DNA from: Chitinophaga pinensis
GTDB lineage: Bacteria > Bacteroidota > Bacteroidia > Flavobacteriales_D > Crocinitomicaceae
Length of the DNA: 64,000 nucleotides
Reading direction: 5' to 3'
Assembly: GCA_945883825.1 (NCBI GenBank)
Contig: CAMCYF010000001.1
Location: forward strand, 186,001-250,000
Shown: positions 28,462 to 36,078 of the stretch, piece after piece
How positions within the stretch are numbered: position 1 is the first letter of the stretch
Layout: every line of letters begins with the position of its first letter
The notes under the pieces: generated by a model
Databases searched by the model: none
Told to the model about the DNA's origin: nothing
The model's input: the letters and a program-made list of their open reading frames with translations, nothing else
Program-made: the position numbers and the translations under genes

Positions 28462-30261
28462 TTAGTTTTTAACGACATTTATTTGAGAAGTCTGTCCATC
28501 ATTTGTCCTAATCTTCAACAAATACACACCAGATTCTAATGTTGATATATCTATCTCAGCTTTTTCATTTAAAAGTAGCTCGGTGCTATTTAGAACAATC
28601 TTCCCTGAGATGTCTGTAACGGTTAATGCAATTTTTCCGCTTGCTTTTAATGCGATTGTGACACTATTCATTGCAGGGTTAGGATAAGCAAGTATTTTTA
28701 CATTCGTTAGCTCATTAGCACTAGTAACTGGTTCCATCACTTTTATCCCTAAAGCATTCGGGATATCTAATCCAAAGCCATTGGTATAGTAAGCACCATC
28801 ATTTTCATTCGGGCAAATCGGCTGTAAATAGTAGTCAGTATTCCAGGTATAATTTGTGTTATCATGACCAAAATAAACATTCGTATTTACAGTTTGAACA
28901 CACGCTAAGTAACGATCATTATCTGTTAATACAATTGGTTCGTTAAATGGTGCAAAAACAGTTTCGTAACCCAATTCACTTGGATAGTAATAGTATGCCT
29001 GTGCAACTTCTGTTAATGTTCCAAAGCCAAAGCTAGGATCATTTAAATCAACAAAAACATCTTCCCATTTGTAAAGATATACAGATATTTCTTCACCAGT
29101 CAACAATGAATCTCCAGGAACAGCAGTACCTTTCACCGCTGCAAAATACAATCCTTCAACAGCCAATCTACTTGCATTTGGATCACTTATTACAGAACAA
29201 ATAGAATACGTTTGATTGTTGGTGCTTGGTCGATAGAATATTTTTGCATTTGGTAAGCCATTTGCAGTATCTACTTTTGCAGCTGAGTAAATCGAATCGC
29301 TTATTGTAAAACTATAAGAAATCGAATTATCTGAAGCGTATTCATCAACTATATTCGTCATATTTAGATCCATCATACTTGCAGTATATGTCAAAGTGTA
29401 AGTTCCTACAGGATAGGTTGACAAAGAAAAATCTGCTAAAGTAAAATTTTCGCCTGGAGCAACATCAATACTGTCATTTATGTCAATGTACATAGCTGAT
29501 ACACTGTTGTCGTAAACAAGATTTCCAGCTGGATTTGTAACTGTAGCTCTTAGAGAAATATTTCCTTGTGGTAGATTGCCTGGATTATATATTCGTGCTC
29601 CTAAATCGAAATTAAATTCCGTTTCATTTTGTGCAAGTAAGGTGGGAAAAAATCCTTTCTTTGGTATTAATGCAGCCTCTGTTCTAAGAGCTAGATCATT
29701 GGCAAATAAGCCTGTTTTGTTTCCTAAGAACATGGTTACAGGTCCGTTTTGCATTTCAGCGCGTAAGATTTCACCATCATTAAAATTCAGTAAAACTACA
29801 GGAATAGTAACGCTTGGGGCTACAGTTAAACCGCCAGTTCCGATATCTGCACCAGCGGATGGACGATTTACAATAAGAACAGCAATTGCACCTGCATTTT
29901 GTGCTATCAAAGCTTTTTCAGACATATAGCAAATTGTTGATGCTGTGCCACCGTCATATCGGTATACTACTGCAATTTTGCCTGAAAGATTATTTATCAA
30001 AGTCCCACAACCATAATTTGCTAATGGAACTCCAGAAATAATACTATTTCCAATACTGCCGTCATCAACTAACATAAGTGTGTCTTGTACATAGGTTCCA
30101 GGGATATTGAAGTCTGGACTTCCCCAAGTGTTTGCAGGAGTTCCCCAAGAAAATGCATAGTTTCCAGCGATGGATGCCGGAGAAACACCAGAACAGACAA
30201 CCTGTCCTTTTACAAATTGAATGGAAGATAGAAGAATAAATAATGAGTAAAAATACTTCAT
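28462..30261 (-). CDS. Secreted PA-domain protein with T9SS type A sorting domain
   Basis: The 599-aa protein has a signal peptide (MKYFYSLFILLSSIQFVKGQ). It contains a protease-associated (PA) domain at about residues 90-185, with GKIAVVYRYDGG, AGAIAVLIVNRP and PVVLLNFNDGEIL. A central beta-rich region follows, and then a C-terminal T9SS sorting domain (KILAYPNPAMNSVTI to the end). It would be exported across the outer membrane and anchored at the surface. No protease catalytic domain is attached to the PA domain, so it may be a binding module. It is monocistronic, with no downstream gene on its strand. Confidence 0.85.
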   Translation of the reverse strand: MKYFYSLFILLSSIQFVKGQVVCSGVSPASIAGNYAFSWGTPANTWGSPDFNIPGTYVQDTLMLVDDGSIGNSIISGVPLANYGCGTLINNLSGKIAVVYRYDGGTASTICYMSEKALIAQNAGAIAVLIVNRPSAGADIGTGGLTVAPSVTIPVVLLNFNDGEILRAEMQNGPVTMFLGNKTGLFANDLALRTEAALIPKKGFFPTLLAQNETEFNFDLGARIYNPGNLPQGNISLRATVTNPAGNLVYDNSVSAMYIDINDSIDVAPGENFTLADFSLSTYPVGTYTLTYTASMMDLNMTNIVDEYASDNSISYSFTISDSIYSAAKVDTANGLPNAKIFYRPSTNNQTYSICSVISDPNASRLAVEGLYFAAVKGTAVPGDSLLTGEEISVYLYKWEDVFVDLNDPSFGFGTLTEVAQAYYYYPSELGYETVFAPFNEPIVLTDNDRYLACVQTVNTNVYFGHDNTNYTWNTDYYLQPICPNENDGAYYTNGFGLDIPNALGIKVMEPVTSANELTNVKILAYPNPAMNSVTIALKASGKIALTVTDISGKIVLNSTELLLNEKAEIDISTLESGVYLLKIRTNDGQTSQINVVKN

Positions 30262-30352
30262 AAGAATTTGAATTAATTAAGGATTAAAATTACGAAAAAA
30301 ACTTAAGCTATAAAACCAAGAGAATTTTATCTACTCTTTTAAGTTAAACTAG

Positions 30353-30364
30353 AATAGATCTATT
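30353..30364. promoter_or_regulatory. 12-bp perfect palindrome at the umuDC promoter (operator candidate)
   Basis: AATAGATCTATT is its own reverse complement and sits 18 nt upstream of the -7 box, across the expected -33 region. A repressor bound here would block transcription. Induction of umuDC by DNA damage in other bacteria makes a damage-response operator plausible, but the binding protein is unknown. Confidence 0.4.
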
Positions 30365-30382
30365 TTGATTGAATATTAATCA

Positions 30383-30390
30383 TATATTTG
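30383..30390 (+). promoter_or_regulatory. -7 promoter box of umuDC
   Basis: TATATTTG matches TAnnTTTG and lies 26 nt before the ATG at 30417. A TTG is present at 15-nt spacing, a little short. Confidence 0.55.
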
Positions 30391-30416
30391 CGTAATAAAT
30401 AATCAAAACAAGTTTT

Positions 30417-30878
30417 ATGACGCACGACAATTCATATAGTCCATTATTTGTAAGAATAAAAGGTCGTATGGAAGAGCAATCAATTCAGATGCCCTTTATT
30501 TTTCCTCCGATAAGTGCAGGGTTTCCTTCTCCAGCATTAGATTTTATGGATAAGGGCATTGACTTAAATAAAATCCTGATAAAGAATGTTTCAGCAACAT
30601 TTTTAGGTCAGGTAGCAGGGAATTCTATGATGAAAATTGGAATCTCAGATGGAGATTACATCATTATCGACAAGAGTTTAACACCTTTAAGCAATGACAT
30701 TGTTGTGTGTGTCTTGGATGGAGAATTTACGCTAAAAAGAATTCAACTTGAAAAGGAATACTGCTTGTTACATCCTGAAAATGATGCATATAAAACGATA
30801 AAAGTTACCAAAGACAATGAATTTTCCATTTGGGGAGTTGTAATCCATGCCATAAAAAATTTCAAATGTACGCGCTGA
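30417..30878 (+). CDS. umuD: UmuD-like S24 protein (translesion polymerase subunit)
   Basis: UmuD self-cleaves and then joins UmuC in the translesion polymerase Pol V. The 153-aa protein has the cleavage region AGFPSPA (cut predicted between Ala34 and Gly35, equivalent to the E. coli Cys-Gly pair). It has the catalytic Ser70 in AGNSMM and Lys107 in FTLKRI. There is no helix-turn-helix, so it is not a LexA repressor. It overlaps umuC by 13 nt. Confidence 0.92.
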   Translation: MTHDNSYSPLFVRIKGRMEEQSIQMPFIFPPISAGFPSPALDFMDKGIDLNKILIKNVSATFLGQVAGNSMMKIGISDGDYIIIDKSLTPLSNDIVVCVLDGEFTLKRIQLEKEYCLLHPENDAYKTIKVTKDNEFSIWGVVIHAIKNFKCTR

Positions 30879-32125
30879 TAGATTGCAATAATTTTTATGC
30901 TTCCTGCGAGCGTTTATTTATGCCCAAGCTTATCGGGAAGCCAATTGTCGTTTTATCCAACAACGATGGTTGTGTTATCGCTAGAAGCAATGAGGCAAAG
31001 CAACTTGGAATTCCAATGGGAGCCGCAGCATTTGAGTACGAGAAATTCTTTATAGAAAATAGTGTTTCTGTCTTTTCTGCAAACTTTGCATTGTATGGTG
31101 ATATGAGTAATCGGGTTATGTCGATCTTGCATGAATTTAGTCCTGAGTGCGAAGTGTATAGCATAGATGAAGCATTTCTCAAATTATCGGGTTTCCAATT
31201 GTCTAATTTAAAGGAATTTGGTGCAGCAATTTATAAGAGCGTAGTAAGTAGTACAGGTATTCCAATAAGTATTGGTATTGCTCCAACAAAAGCGCTTGCT
31301 AAAGTGGCAAATAGAATTGCTAAAAAATACCCTGGTCAAACAGAAAACTGCTATTACATCGAAAATGAAGCACAAAGAATAAAAGCTCTAAAATGGCTAC
31401 AAGTTGAAGATGTTTGGGGTATCGGAAGAAGGCATTCTTTTAGATTGAAGAATTTAGGAGTAAAAACGGCCTATGACTTTACGCAGATGAACGATAAATG
31501 GGTTGCGAAAAACATGTCCATTATTGGTTTAAGATTAAAAAGAGATTTAGAGGGAATTCCTACATTGGGAATCGAAGATATACAAATCAAAAAGAATATT
31601 GCTACTACGCGCTCATTTGAAAGAAATATCACTAAGTATTCCGAAGTAGAAGAACGCATAATCACATTTTCAGTTTTGTGTGCGGAAAAATTAAGAGCTC
31701 AAAAATCATCTTGCACCTCATTAATCGTATTTATTCAGACAAATTTTCACCGGCAAGATTTAGAGCAGTATCGAAAAAGCGTTACGCTAAAACTGCCTTT
31801 CCCTACAAATTCTAGTATAGAAATCTCCAAGTTTGCCTGTGAGGGATTAAAAATAATCTTCAAAGAAGGAATAAGCTATAAAAAAGCTGGCGTAATTATT
31901 ATGGATTTCAAGCCAGAAGAACAGCTACAGTTGTCTTTATTTGAGAATAGCAACCCGAAACATACTATCCTAATGAAAGTCATGGATCAATTAAATGCAG
32001 CATTTGGTAGGCAAAAGGTAAAGCTAGCAAGTCAAGATTTGAAAAGGGTTTGGAAAATGAAGCAAGAAATGCTCTCTCCACACTATACCACGAATATAAA
32101 GGATGTTATTAAAATCCAGGTTTGA
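30866..32125 (+). CDS. umuC: UmuC, Y-family translesion DNA polymerase
   Basis: The track begins at 30830, but family homology begins at the ATG at 30866 (MYALIDCNNFYASCERLF), giving 419 aa. Metal ligands are Asp6, and Asp101/Glu102 in YSIDEAF. IGIAPTKALAKVANR and the helix-hairpin region VWGIGRRHSFRLKNLGV are typical. A canonical beta-clamp-binding motif, QLSLF, lies near the C-terminus. Together with UmuD it forms an error-prone polymerase for lesion bypass. The 13-nt overlap with umuD indicates coupled translation. Confidence 0.95.
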   Translation: MYALIDCNNFYASCERLFMPKLIGKPIVVLSNNDGCVIARSNEAKQLGIPMGAAAFEYEKFFIENSVSVFSANFALYGDMSNRVMSILHEFSPECEVYSIDEAFLKLSGFQLSNLKEFGAAIYKSVVSSTGIPISIGIAPTKALAKVANRIAKKYPGQTENCYYIENEAQRIKALKWLQVEDVWGIGRRHSFRLKNLGVKTAYDFTQMNDKWVAKNMSIIGLRLKRDLEGIPTLGIEDIQIKKNIATTRSFERNITKYSEVEERIITFSVLCAEKLRAQKSSCTSLIVFIQTNFHRQDLEQYRKSVTLKLPFPTNSSIEISKFACEGLKIIFKEGISYKKAGVIIMDFKPEEQLQLSLFENSNPKHTILMKVMDQLNAAFGRQKVKLASQDLKRVWKMKQEMLSPHYTTNIKDVIKIQV

Positions 32126-32145
32126 CGAGATAGAGGGAGATGAAC

Positions 32146-32171
32146 AAAAAAAAAGCACCCCTAAGGATGCT
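32146..32171 (-). terminator. Terminator left by a lost minus-strand gene
   Basis: On the minus strand AGCATCC and GGGTGCT form a 7-bp stem (one G-T pair) around TTAG, followed by eight or more T. It is the end of the remnant described at 32190. The equivalent site downstream of the second LRR gene has decayed pairing. Confidence 0.6.
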
Positions 32172-32219
32172 CTGTATAAAATTAATTTTTTATTCCTTCA
32201 CAATCTTTAGTACTTCTTG
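32166..32219. repeat. 54-bp duplicate of the 3' end of the second LRR gene
   Basis: This segment matches 34501-34554 at 53 of 54 positions in the same orientation. Flanking A-rich sequence is also similar. In the second copy it encodes the last residues of the T9SS sorting domain plus the 3' untranslated region. It marks the left edge of the accessory region. Confidence 0.85.
32190..32219 (-). pseudogene. 3' remnant of a T9SS-exported protein gene
   Basis: Reading the minus strand in the frame of the LRR gene gives QEVLKIVKE and a stop, the end of a type A sorting domain; the intact copy reads QEVLKIMKE. The next codon upstream is TAG, and no further homology is seen, so only the last ten codons survive. 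The single difference is a conservative Met-to-Val change, consistent with a once-functional paralogue. Confidence 0.6.
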
Positions 32220-32283
32220 CTAGATTTTTTTTGTAATATTGTTTGAAAATCAACTAAATATATTGAATACAGCTTATCTATTA

Positions 32284-32796
32284 ATGAAAAACGCCATTTA
32301 TACTCTCTTTCTATTTACTTTATTTGCTTGCAATAATGAAGTATCAATTACAGCTATTGAAGTATCTCCAAGTTGGAGGGGCACGCCAGGGAAATTAGTT
32401 ATAAAGAAAGGGGATTTGGTTGATACTATTTATGATGGTCATTTTGGAAATACTCCTGAGTATAAATTATGGAAATATTTAGGTGAAGAATATTTATATA
32501 CTAGTTGTGAAACGTTTAATGGAGGAGATAATTATCAAACATTTGGTTTATGGTCATTAGATGATGATGCTTTTTTAGACACCCTTTTCTATAAAGAATT
32601 AAATACTAGTAAAGAAATTCAAATTAGGGGCAAAACAGCAGGCAATTTCAATTGGATCAGTAGAAAAGGTAAGCTAAAACTAGTTAAAAACACTATAGTT
32701 TTTGAAATGGATTCTATTGTTACCCTTGTTGAAAATGATGAAATAATCGATACTATTTCATTTGGAAAGAGTTTTAAAAGGATTAAGTTGAAGTAG
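32284..32796 (+). CDS. Hypothetical lipoprotein
   Basis: I do not recognise this family. The track start at 32239 precedes the real export signal. The Met at 32284 gives a lipoprotein signal MKNAIYTLFLFTLFAC with the lipobox LFAC and a 170-aa product. The mature part is beta-rich, with WRGTPGKLVIKKGDLVDTIYDG and a possible repeat of that idea near the end (ENDEIIDTISFGKSF). It may form a small outer-membrane-attached beta domain. It sits 22 nt upstream of another unrecognised gene, in the accessory region next to the orphan T9SS tail. Confidence 0.6.
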   Translation: MKNAIYTLFLFTLFACNNEVSITAIEVSPSWRGTPGKLVIKKGDLVDTIYDGHFGNTPEYKLWKYLGEEYLYTSCETFNGGDNYQTFGLWSLDDDAFLDTLFYKELNTSKEIQIRGKTAGNFNWISRKGKLKLVKNTIVFEMDSIVTLVENDEIIDTISFGKSFKRIKLK

Positions 32797-32818
32797 CTTT
32801 TAATCTAAATTATTAATT

Positions 32819-33478
32819 ATGAACCAACTTATCAAAAATATTGAATTATTATCAAACCAAAAAAGTTTTAGGTTGGGAATAAGAAATACTGCCGAGAATT
32901 TATGGTTTTTAATGCACTTTAAAGAATTGGAAATTCTTAATACAGTAATTTGTCACCAACAATATAGTGAGTTTAGAACTGCAAAAACCAAGTATCCTAG
33001 TAGGCGGTTAAAGAAAAAATTTGCTAATACAGCTGATTTTCTAGACTATTTAAGCCCTATTTCTGGGTCCACAAAAAGAATTTTTCTTTATGAAATAGCA
33101 TTTACCAATGGCTGGAAAATTAAAGAGCATTGCTACACCCATTTTACTATATATACAAATTCATTAGACGAGAGAAACACACTAATAAATCACCTTATTA
33201 ATTCAGTAGGGTATGACCCAATTGCTATTGAATCACTGGAGCCTAATATCACTTATTATTTTAAGGCTTCTGGTTCATTAAAGGATTATAAATTTGATGT
33301 TTCACCAGATGAGTTTTGGAGTGAGGAGAGATTACAGAAATGGAAAGATGCATACATAAAAAAACAATATACAGAGGAAGAAGTAGTAAAGGGAGAGCCC
33401 TTTATAAATTCCAACAATCTTTTACTAGATTTTCCTTCTATTAAACTTAAAGGGTGGATTGAAGGATATCCTTTTTGA
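32819..33478 (+). CDS. Hypothetical cytoplasmic protein
   Basis: The 219-aa protein has no signal peptide, no membrane segment and no motif that I recognise. It is rich in aromatic and charged residues (NLWFLMHFKELEILN, CYTHFTIYTNSLDERN). It ends with a possible short amphipathic tail (KGWIEGYPF). It lies 22 nt after the lipoprotein gene and is probably co-transcribed. The restricted context suggests accessory cargo. Confidence 0.5.
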   Translation: MNQLIKNIELLSNQKSFRLGIRNTAENLWFLMHFKELEILNTVICHQQYSEFRTAKTKYPSRRLKKKFANTADFLDYLSPISGSTKRIFLYEIAFTNGWKIKEHCYTHFTIYTNSLDERNTLINHLINSVGYDPIAIESLEPNITYYFKASGSLKDYKFDVSPDEFWSEERLQKWKDAYIKKQYTEEEVVKGEPFINSNNLLLDFPSIKLKGWIEGYPF

Positions 33479-33706
33479 AATTTTACAATTCATAATACTC
33501 AAAACACATGAATGGTTAGCTATATAAGATATATTATATAGGAAGTACGGAAATTATTTATTTACTTATTTTCTTAGTATTAAGCTGTAGAAAGATAGGC
33601 TGTGTCTTTTTCAGACACAAAAATATGTAGGGGGTGGATACCTGTATTATAAGTTGGTGAGGGTAGTTTATGGAGGAGTTATGAGAGGGGAAAATACAAA
33701 AAAGGA
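33479..33706. other. Spacer with a small hairpin
   Basis: No gene is seen in these 228 nt. A perfect 7-bp stem TGTGTCT/AGACACA with loop TTTTC lies at 33601-33619 but is not followed by a T-run on either strand. A 16-mer, GGTAGTTTATGGAGGA (33662-33677), recurs exactly at 34444-34459 downstream of the second LRR gene, so the flanks of the LRR paralogues were duplicated together. Confidence 0.5.
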
Positions 33707-34396
33707 CTATTCTCCAATTGGGTCTGTAATACCATATTTACTTTTTAAAGCAGTACAATCAAATTTATTATCACCACACTCCAAATATGTTAAAGAATTA
33801 TTTCTACTTAGATCCAAGCTGCTAAGTTGATTTTCATCACAATTCAACCAAGTTAAAGAAGTATTTTTACTTAAATCAAGGCTACTGAATTGATTATTAA
33901 AACAACCCAATTCAGTTAAAGCACTATTTTTACTTAAATCCAAACTGGTAAGTTGATTTCCCCCACAATTCAACCAAGATAAAGCAGATGCACCACTTAT
34001 ATTCAAGCTGATGAGTTGATTAGCATAACAAAACAAGGAGTATAAAGCACTATTTTTACTTACATCTAAGCTTGTGAGTGAATTATAACTACAATCCAAA
34101 ACAGTTAAAGCAGTATTTTTACTTACATCTAAGCTCGTGAGTTGATTACCTTTGCAATCCAAATAAGTTAAAGTAGTAAAGGCTTCTATACCTTTTAAAT
34201 TAGAAATACTCATATCTCTACAATCAATAGTATCATTAAAGGCACTTGCTTCACTAATTTGAATTTCCTTATCTCTATTGGTATTTATAGCTTTATTTCC
34301 AACTAAATATGCTTTAAAGCTAGAATCTGGTATGTTTACAATTTGTCCAAAGCCAAATATTGGTAAAGGGAGCAAAATAAGCAGTAGTTTTTTCAC
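33707..34396 (-). CDS. Secreted leucine-rich-repeat protein without sorting domain
   Basis: The 229-aa protein starts at a GTG codon (34396). It has a signal peptide ending IFGFGQ, a cap domain (NIPDSSFKAYLVGNKAINTN ... EASAFN) and seven 21-residue LRR units of the form LTxLDCxxNQLTSLDVSKNxA from about residue 76. It stops right after the last unit with KSKYGITDPIGE. It lacks the C-terminal T9SS sorting domain of its paralogue at 34525, so it may be periplasmic, or a truncated copy. Its own TTG-N18-TATATTTG promoter suggests that it is expressed. Confidence 0.75.
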   Translation of the reverse strand: MKKLLLILLPLPIFGFGQIVNIPDSSFKAYLVGNKAINTNRDKEIQISEASAFNDTIDCRDMSISNLKGIEAFTTLTYLDCKGNQLTSLDVSKNTALTVLDCSYNSLTSLDVSKNSALYSLFCYANQLISLNISGASALSWLNCGGNQLTSLDLSKNSALTELGCFNNQFSSLDLSKNTSLTWLNCDENQLSSLDLSRNNSLTYLECGDNKFDCTALKSKYGITDPIGE

Positions 34397-34409
34397 AGGT
34401 TTTTTTTAT

Positions 34410-34438
34410 CAAATATAAAGTAAAAAGTTAAATCACAA
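34410..34438 (-). promoter_or_regulatory. Promoter of the first LRR gene (TTG-N18-TATATTTG)
   Basis: The minus strand has TTG, 18 nt, and TATATTTG, 13 nt before the GTG start at 34396. This is an exact fit to the flavobacterial pattern and shows that the downstream LRR gene does not depend on its neighbour. Confidence 0.65.
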
Positions 34439-34500
34439 GGGATGGTAGTTTATGGAGGAACTTTGTGAGGGTTAAACAAAACAAAAAAAAGTACCCCAAA

Positions 34501-34554
34501 GATGCTCTGTATAAAATTAATTTTTTATTCCTTCATAATCTTTAGTACTTCTTG
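34501..34554. repeat. Second copy of the 54-bp T9SS-tail repeat
   Basis: This is the intact copy of the segment at 32166-32219. It covers the last codons and the stop of the second LRR gene and part of its 3' region. Confidence 0.85.
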
Positions 34555-35583
34555 TTTATTTCCGGATATTATATTCAAGAAATAAACACCAGGTTTTATT
34601 GAAGCCATACTAAATTTAGTAGCTTTTGTATCTAAAACTTTTACCACTTTACCATTCATATCGGTAAGACTTAAAGAAGAAACTATTCCTAATAATTCCA
34701 AACCTGTAATGGTGAAATCACCATTTGTAGGATTAGGGTATAACATTAGGATATTTCTTTCATTAATATCTAAAATACCTGCTCCACTGCAGTTTAAACT
34801 AAAAGATGCTGTAGCATCTATATCATCAGACCAATTAGCATTACTAAAAGCTACATTATCTACTTCTATGCAGCTTAGATTTGGGTTAACTTCAGCATTA
34901 AAATAAACCATATTAATGTTGTTACCATTTTTTACATCTAAACTTGTTAAATTATTACCAGAACAAGACAAATAGTAAAGTGTAGTACAACCCGATACAT
35001 CTAAACTTGTTAATGAACTATAACCACAATCCAAATAAATAAGTGCAGTACAAATAGATACATCTAAACTTGTTAAATTATTAGTACCACAATCCAAATA
35101 AGTAAGTGCAGTACAAGTAGATACATCTAAACTTGTTAATTGATTATAATAACAAGCCAAATTAGTAAGTGCTGTACAAGTAGATACATCTAAACTTGTC
35201 AAATTATTAGTAGAACAATACAAATCAGTAAGTGCAGAACAAGTAGATACATCTAAACTTGTTAATTGATTATCCGAACAATACAAATCAGTAAGTGCAG
35301 AACAAGTAGATACATCTAAACTCGTTAATTGATTATAAGGACAAGACAAAGTAGTAAGTGATACAAAAGCCTCAATACCTGTTAAATTAGAAATATTCAT
35401 ATAACCACAATCAATAATGCCATTAAAGGCACTTGCTTCACTTACTTGTATCTGATTATCTCCATTGGTATTTATAGCTGTATTGTTAACTAAATATGCT
35501 TTAAAGATAGCATCAGGTATGTTTACATTTTGTCCAAAGCCAAACAATGGTAGAGCAAGAAGTAGTAGAAGAAGTAGTTTCAT
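34525..35583 (-). CDS. Surface leucine-rich-repeat protein with T9SS type A sorting domain
   Basis: The 352-aa protein has a signal peptide ending LFGFGQ and the same cap as its paralogue (NIPDAIFKAYLVNNTAINTN). Seven near-identical 21-residue LRR units (DVSTCxALTxLxCxxNxLTSL) span residues 76-222. The C-terminal sorting domain begins at MLYPNPTNGDFTITG. The units are exported through T9SS and displayed at the surface; a binding or adhesion role is likely from the LRR fold but unproven. Upstream lies the promoter box TACCTTTG. With the gene at 33707 it forms a tandem duplication in the accessory region. Confidence 0.82.
   Translation of the reverse strand: MKLLLLLLLALPLFGFGQNVNIPDAIFKAYLVNNTAINTNGDNQIQVSEASAFNGIIDCGYMNISNLTGIEAFVSLTTLSCPYNQLTSLDVSTCSALTDLYCSDNQLTSLDVSTCSALTDLYCSTNNLTSLDVSTCTALTNLACYYNQLTSLDVSTCTALTYLDCGTNNLTSLDVSICTALIYLDCGYSSLTSLDVSGCTTLYYLSCSGNNLTSLDVKNGNNINMVYFNAEVNPNLSCIEVDNVAFSNANWSDDIDATASFSLNCSGAGILDINERNILMLYPNPTNGDFTITGLELLGIVSSLSLTDMNGKVVKVLDTKATKFSMASIKPGVYFLNIISGNKQEVLKIMKE
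34918..35358 (-). repeat. Seven 63-bp tandem repeats coding the LRR array
   Basis: Each 63-nt unit encodes one 21-residue LRR. Neighbouring units share long identical stretches such as the codons of SLDVSTC, so the array can expand or contract by slippage or recombination. It is coding DNA, not a CRISPR. Confidence 0.85.
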
Positions 35584-35597
35584 AATTAAATTTTTAT

Positions 35598-35605
35598 CAA
35601 AGGTA
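35598..35605 (-). promoter_or_regulatory. -7 promoter box of the second LRR gene
   Basis: The minus strand reads TACCTTTG (TAnnTTTG), 14 nt before the ATG at 35583. No TTG at the usual distance. Confidence 0.5.
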
Positions 35606-35631
35606 GTGTAATAAAAATATAATTAGTTGTT

Positions 35632-35823
35632 TTACAAATATTTAACCACAGAATTAATAAGATTTTGGTTCATCTTATCTACTATATCATTATCAAACTG
35701 CTCTAAATAAATACCTGTAACACTATTTCCATACTCATGTCCTAGTGCTTCTGCTATTAAATCTTTAGAATACCCAAGTTGTTTTGCAACATTCGCGTAA
35801 CTATACCTGAAAACAGATGCCTT
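35632..35823 (-). pseudogene. C-terminal remnant of a tyrosine integrase
   Basis: The minus strand keeps 63 codons and a stop in one frame: FRYSYANVAKQLGYSKDL, then IAEALGHEYGNSVTGIYL, then DKMNQNL. This is the end of the catalytic domain of a Bacteroidota tyrosine recombinase, with the box II Arg (FRYSYA), the GH pair and the nucleophile Tyr (GIYL). The frame is lost abruptly at 35824, where the 34-bp repeat A begins. The N-terminal remnant of what is probably the same gene lies at 37136-37268, beyond the yhcG gene. No start codon is available, so it is not functional. Confidence 0.8.
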
Positions 35824-35857
35824 CTTCGGCTACATTTCATTTCACTCAAGATAAACT
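35824..35857. repeat. 34-bp repeat, copy A (joined to the integrase remnant)
   Basis: This 34-mer matches copy B at 37457-37490 at 31 of 34 positions in the same orientation. It abuts the breakpoint of the integrase remnant, as copy B abuts the duplicated tRNA-Asn end. It resembles, from memory, a dispersed intergenic sequence containing TTCGCTCAGGATAA seen in Bacteroidota. Confidence 0.75.
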
Positions 35858-35953
35858 CCGAATAGATAGAACAGGATTTGCATCAATGAAATAAATTAAT
35901 TTTACCAAAATTACCCTCTAATTTCACAGGACTTTTTTCTTTAATTAATTAGG

Positions 35954-35961
35954 TATATTTG
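35954..35961 (+). promoter_or_regulatory. -7 promoter box ahead of the yhcG region
   Basis: TATATTTG matches TAnnTTTG. It is 36 nt before the small ORF at 35997 and 118 nt before yhcG. No TTG at -33. Confidence 0.45.
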
Positions 35962-35996
35962 TTCAAATCAAACTACTTAATTTGATAACTGGAGAA

Positions 35997-36068
35997 ATGG
36001 AATCACAAATAGATAGGATATGGGAGTCCTTTTTACCTGCAGTATCATCAATTTTGAAAACTTATTGA
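35997..36068 (+). other. Small 23-codon ORF, possible decayed hsdM start
   Basis: The ORF is preceded by a ribosome-binding-like GGAGAA. It reads MESQIDRIWESF and then LPAVSSILKTY before its stop, 10 nt ahead of yhcG. The first 12 residues resemble the N-terminus of type I methyltransferase HsdM (pattern I-x-x-I-W-D/E-S/T-F); the rest does not. A deletion fusing an hsdM start to other sequence would explain it, and hsdM often neighbours yhcG. The evidence is short and weak; it could also be a leader peptide or chance. Confidence 0.25.
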
Positions 36069-36078
36069 AATAAAACAG

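Noticed and set aside
30417-30878. LexA-type repressor as the identity of the S24 protein
   Set aside because: There is no DNA-binding helix-turn-helix at the N-terminus, and it overlaps umuC, so UmuD is the better call.
30895-31182. Minus-strand ORF of 95 aa inside umuC
   Set aside because: It is a shadow; umuC is conserved throughout this stretch.
33601-33619. 7-bp hairpin in the spacer before the LRR genes
   Set aside because: It has no T-run on either strand and no nearby gene end, so it does not qualify as a terminator.
34918-35358. Regular 63-bp repeats that could be taken for a CRISPR array
   Set aside because: They are coding LRR units in one frame of a signal-peptide protein, with no unique spacers and no cas genes nearby.
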